Assembly (NCBI GenBank): GCA_933226995.1
Contig: CAKOFP010000022.1
Coordinates: 1 to 6,928 of the forward strand
DNA from: Candidatus Nitrosopolaris rasttigaisensis
GTDB lineage: Archaea; Thermoproteota; Nitrososphaeria; Nitrososphaerales; Nitrososphaeraceae
Direction of reading: 5' to 3'
Length of the DNA stretch: 6,928 bases
The notes under the pieces were generated by a model, which did no database searches, was not told where the DNA came from, and worked only from the letters and a program-made list of their open reading frames with translations. Below, piece after piece: positions 4,223-6,928 of this stretch. The first letter of the stretch is position 1. The number at the start of each line of letters is the position of its first letter. Both the position numbers and the translations under genes were made by a program.

Positions 4223-4474
4223 AAGTAAGCAAGAACCCTATTCTACCTAATTTAACTCCTCAAAGTGACGAACTAACCCACCGCCGTAGCCTCAGTACCT
4301 CCGGAAAATCTACCATGATTGAGCCAAACATACATGCATGCATTATGGCAATCCTCCGCAGGTTCGGATATTACGGAGGTAATTTCTTGTCTGTAAGAGT
4401 CTAAGACTAGAGGAGAGTTCCGTATAGCCCGCTAATTATATTAGTTATAGTAGAGTAGAATAAGCAAAGCAGAT
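4223..4474. other. Topoisomerase upstream region with competing stem-loops
   Basis: No gene is seen. CCTCCG (4353-4358) pairs with CGGAGG (4374-4379) across 15 nt, while ACCTCCG (4297-4303) can pair with the same arm, CGGAGGT (4374-4380), giving two mutually exclusive hairpins. ATGCATGCAT (4334-4343) is a perfect 10-bp palindrome between them. These could be a terminator or operator ahead of the topoisomerase promoter. Confidence 0.35.
4436..4450 (+). promoter_or_regulatory. Probable topoisomerase promoter
   Basis: Two TATA-like elements, TTATATT (4436-4442) and TTATAG (4445-4450), lie 36 and 27 nt upstream of the TTG at 4475. The second would give a leaderless transcript starting at the TTG, the first a leader of about 10 nt. 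This supports the unusual TTG start. Confidence 0.5.
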
Positions 4475-6709
4475 TTGAGTTTAACCAGGATTGCTCACTC
4501 ACCTTATACGCTTGTAGTTTGTGAAAAGCCTAATGCTGCAAGAAGAATAGCGCAAGCTCTAGGAACCTCGAGTTTCAAGGAAATATCTGCTTTAGAGATC
4601 GTAGGAAGAAGAGGACTGCCACCTGTATTTTCTGTTGTAGACCGTAATAATCAACACTTTGTGGTATGCTCAGCACTGGGTCACTTGTATGGTTTGGTGG
4701 ATGTTAACGGGAACCGAAGTACGTATCCTGTGTTTGACGTTAAATGGATGCCGATTTTAAAAAAGAGAAATCGAAAAGGCCCAAAGACAGCCACAAGATC
4801 TGTACAGATCATAAAGTCGATATTCTTGCTTTCCCAAAAAGCTACAAGGTTTGTTCATGCTTGTGATTATGATCAAGAAGGTGAAGTAATTGGTTATAAT
4901 GTTCTCGAATATGCGTGTAAGAACAAATATGAAAGTTCCCTAAGAGCTAAATTTTCAACTCTCACAGATGAAGAAATAAGAAATTCATTTGATAATCTGT
5001 TAAAACCAAGCAAAGGATTAGCTGGAGCTGGGAGATCTCGCCATATGATAGATTTTATTTATGGAGTTAACCTTTCCAGAGCCCTTACACAATCTTTTAA
5101 GGTGAGTAACGATCGCAAAAGGTATTGTAACCTGTCAATAGGTCGGGTTCAGGGCCCGACTCTTGCTTTCGTGGTTGACCGAGAGATGGAGATCAGACAG
5201 CATGTCCAAGAACCGTACTGGAATATATCTGGAGAATTTGAAAAAAAAGGACATATAATTAAGGTGCATTATTACCAGCAAAAAATAAGCACATTATCTG
5301 AGGCCACTTCAATAGTCAATGCCTGTACAAACGAAGACGGTAAGATTACCGGAATAGAAAATCAAAAGGTCACGTTCAAAGCTCCAACTCCTTTCAACCT
5401 CGGTGATCTGCAGAAGGAAGCATATAGGGTATTCAAATTTTCACCCAGCTATACACTAACAATTGCAGAGAAACTATACATTGGTGCATTGATTTCTTAT
5501 CCAAGAACATCTAGCCAAAAGCTCCCTGCGTCAACAAACTACAAGAAAATTATCTCAGGTCTTTCCAAAATTCTTTTTCTTGGTGGCACCAGCAATAACG
5601 AAAGTACTGGCAGCCGTGGTACCTATACTAACCTCGCTAAGAGCCTGCTTGCAAGAGATAATCTTTCTCCAAATGACGGAAGCAAAACGGATCCCGCCCA
5701 TCCAGCAATTTACCCAACAGGGGAGAAGCCAAAAGGTAAACTTAAGGCAGTTGAAGTCAAATTATTCGATCTCATAATCAGAAGGTTTTTGGCAACTTTT
5801 GGCGATCCAGCGATTAGTGGGCACACAACAGTCACGATTCTTGTTAAGGATAACTACGTTTTCAGAGCTGACGGAAAGAAAAAGATCTATGAGGGATGGA
5901 TGTATTTTTACAAACCATATAATAATAGATCTGACGTTGAAACTGATCTACCAGAGCTACATGAAGGTGACATATTGAGAAATGTGGTTATAAGAATGGA
6001 TAAGAGGTTTACCCAACCTCCTCCCAGATTCAATCAAGTTAGCTTACTGGAAGAAATGGAAAGAGAAAAGATTGGCACTAAAGCCACGAGATCGGAGGTT
6101 ATCGAAACTCTCTTTAAGAGAAATTATATTAGTAGTACTAGTACTCACCAAAGAAAAAATAATGGAATAGGAGGAATTGAGACTACGGGGGTTGGATTTG
6201 CAATAATACAATCAATGCGCAAATACATGCCAAGTATAGTATCTACGGATCTTACTAGATCTATGGAAAAACAACTAGAACATATTGAGTCAGGCAAAGC
6301 CAAGAGTTCGCTTGTAATAGGTTATGCGATAAATAAAATAAAAAAAGCAGTAGTATCTTTCAAGGAAAAGGAGACTGAGATAGGCCGTCAAATAACTGAT
6401 GCAGTAATAAGTACTCAGAATAAGCATCAGCAGAGAGTGCTAGGGAATTGTCCTAGGTGTAGTAAGGGCGTCCTAAAAATCATAAGATCAAGTATAACAA
6501 AAAAAAGATTCGCAGGATGTTCTAATTATTCTTCTGGTGGATGTAAGGCAATCGCTCCACTACCACAGAAAGGATCAATAGAAACTATTGACAAGACCTG
6601 TGCTCTATGCCGATGGCCAGTAGTCAAGACCGTCTTTGCAGGTCAGGCAAAACATCACTGGGAATTCTGTATTAATATGCAATGTCCATCAAAAAAGCAA
6701 CAGCAATAA
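4475..6709 (+). CDS. topA: DNA topoisomerase I/III (type IA), complete
   Basis: This 744-residue enzyme cuts one DNA strand through a 5'-phosphotyrosine, passes the other strand and relaxes negative supercoils. The Toprim domain holds LVVCEKPNAARRIAQAL (catalytic Glu17) and the metal motif DYDQEGE (Asp131, Asp133, Glu135). The active-site Tyr342 sits in ISYPRTSS. Other family motifs are IGRVQGPTL (222-230), AHPAIYPTGE (408-417) and IGTKATRSEVIETL (533-546), all intact. The C-terminus carries two four-Cys zinc fingers: Cys659, 662, 682, 690 and Cys709, 712, 732, 737. Length is normal for archaeal topoisomerase I/III. The start is TTG 4475: the only codons upstream before a TAG (4451-4453) include no ATG, GTG or TTG, and it places Glu17 as in homologues. 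It is monocistronic and convergent with the dehydrogenase. Confidence 0.97.
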   Translation: MSLTRIAHSPYTLVVCEKPNAARRIAQALGTSSFKEISALEIVGRRGLPPVFSVVDRNNQHFVVCSALGHLYGLVDVNGNRSTYPVFDVKWMPILKKRNRKGPKTATRSVQIIKSIFLLSQKATRFVHACDYDQEGEVIGYNVLEYACKNKYESSLRAKFSTLTDEEIRNSFDNLLKPSKGLAGAGRSRHMIDFIYGVNLSRALTQSFKVSNDRKRYCNLSIGRVQGPTLAFVVDREMEIRQHVQEPYWNISGEFEKKGHIIKVHYYQQKISTLSEATSIVNACTNEDGKITGIENQKVTFKAPTPFNLGDLQKEAYRVFKFSPSYTLTIAEKLYIGALISYPRTSSQKLPASTNYKKIISGLSKILFLGGTSNNESTGSRGTYTNLAKSLLARDNLSPNDGSKTDPAHPAIYPTGEKPKGKLKAVEVKLFDLIIRRFLATFGDPAISGHTTVTILVKDNYVFRADGKKKIYEGWMYFYKPYNNRSDVETDLPELHEGDILRNVVIRMDKRFTQPPPRFNQVSLLEEMEREKIGTKATRSEVIETLFKRNYISSTSTHQRKNNGIGGIETTGVGFAIIQSMRKYMPSIVSTDLTRSMEKQLEHIESGKAKSSLVIGYAINKIKKAVVSFKEKETEIGRQITDAVISTQNKHQQRVLGNCPRCSKGVLKIIRSSITKKRFAGCSNYSSGGCKAIAPLPQKGSIETIDKTCALCRWPVVKTVFAGQAKHHWEFCINMQCPSKKQQQ

Positions 6710-6730
6710 CCCCCCTAGTTCTAGCTCGTC

Positions 6731-6750
6731 GGGTGTTTTAAATGGGTGTT
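6731..6750. repeat. GGGTGTT direct repeat in the convergent gap
   Basis: GGGTGTT occurs at 6731-6737 and 6744-6750 in the 62-bp gap between the topoisomerase and dehydrogenase stop codons. On the minus strand a CGTTTTTC run (6752-6759) follows the dehydrogenase and may help to end its transcript. Function is uncertain. Confidence 0.3.
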
Positions 6751-6771
6751 GAAAAACGAGATCAAGATCAC

Positions 6772-6928
6772 TTAGATTTGTGCCGCACCCCCATCCACGA
6801 ACAGTTCGATACCGGTGACATAACTGCTGTCATCCGACGCGAGGAATGAGGCGACTTTCGCTACTTCGTCAGGACTTCCCATTCGACCCAGAGGCACGGT
6901 GCTCACGAGGTTCTTCTTTAATTGCTCG
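6772..6928 (-). CDS. Short-chain dehydrogenase/reductase (SDR), C-terminal part
   Basis: The last 51 residues of an NAD(P)-dependent classical SDR are visible, running off the window edge; the stop codon is TAA at 6772-6774. The sequence has the family's C-terminal signature: PLGRMGSPDEVAKVASFLAS followed by SSYVTGIELFVDGG and AAQI. These form the PLGR-x-G-x-P-EE/DEVA helix and the S-x-Y-x-TG-x-x-x-x-VDGG strand-turn of the Rossmann fold. The catalytic Ser-Tyr-Lys and the TGxxxGxG cofactor loop lie outside the window, so the substrate cannot be judged. Counted from 6781 to the end, 82 of 148 bases are G or C (55%), well above the AT-rich rest of the window, and the codons (CTG, GCG, TCG, GTC) differ from the neighbours, suggesting acquisition from a higher-GC, possibly bacterial, source. 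Confidence 0.93.
   Translation of the reverse strand, partial: EQLKKNLVSTVPLGRMGSPDEVAKVASFLASDDSSYVTGIELFVDGGAAQI

Noticed and set aside
4353..4380. GGTTCGGAT resembling a tRNA T-loop
   Set aside because: The flanks do not form a five-base T stem and no acceptor, D or anticodon arm fits.

Overview
The window looks like a low-GC chromosomal segment of an ammonia-oxidising archaeon of the Nitrososphaerales, most like Candidatus Nitrosocosmicus. This is inferred from several things: an archaeal type IA topoisomerase with two four-cysteine zinc fingers, TATA-like boxes 24-28 nt upstream of start codons (leaderless archaeal promoters), and remnants of families common in that group (DUF72, plastocyanin-like cupredoxin, F420-type luciferase-like monooxygenase, small zinc-ribbon proteins). 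No rRNA, tRNA, CRISPR array or intact mobile element was found.

Layout. (1) 2-1024: 3' part of a DEAD-box RNA helicase with an Arg/Gly/Asn-rich tail that ends in four identical 27-bp tandem repeats. (2) 1025-2111: mostly decayed DNA. A DUF72 N-terminal stub is joined out of frame to a frameshifted cupredoxin C-terminus, followed by a possible reverse-strand remnant and a probably intact 48-aa zinc-ribbon ORF (1829-1975). (3) 2112-2396: an intact 94-aa conserved protein with a clear leaderless promoter. (4) 2397-3100: an AT-rich gap, then the N-terminal stub of a luciferase-like monooxygenase broken by a +1 frameshift and a Trp-to-stop change. (5) 3123-4222: small reading frames, namely a secreted His-rich peptide, a possible leaderless 25-aa peptide, a 57-aa signal-peptide protein (all minus strand) and a 59-aa two-helix membrane protein (plus strand), with a 12-bp perfect inverted repeat among them. 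(6) 4475-6709: complete DNA topoisomerase I/III. (7) 6772-6928: C-terminal end of a minus-strand short-chain dehydrogenase of clearly higher GC, convergent with the topoisomerase.

The intact housekeeping genes (helicase, topoisomerase) serve RNA remodelling and DNA topology and do not form an operon with each other. The DNA between them looks like a gene graveyard plus a set of small envelope or secreted peptides. I see no convincing new multi-gene system. The most noteworthy items are the multiple truncated pseudogenes joined to each other, the hypervariable-looking helicase tail, and the unannotated small proteins.
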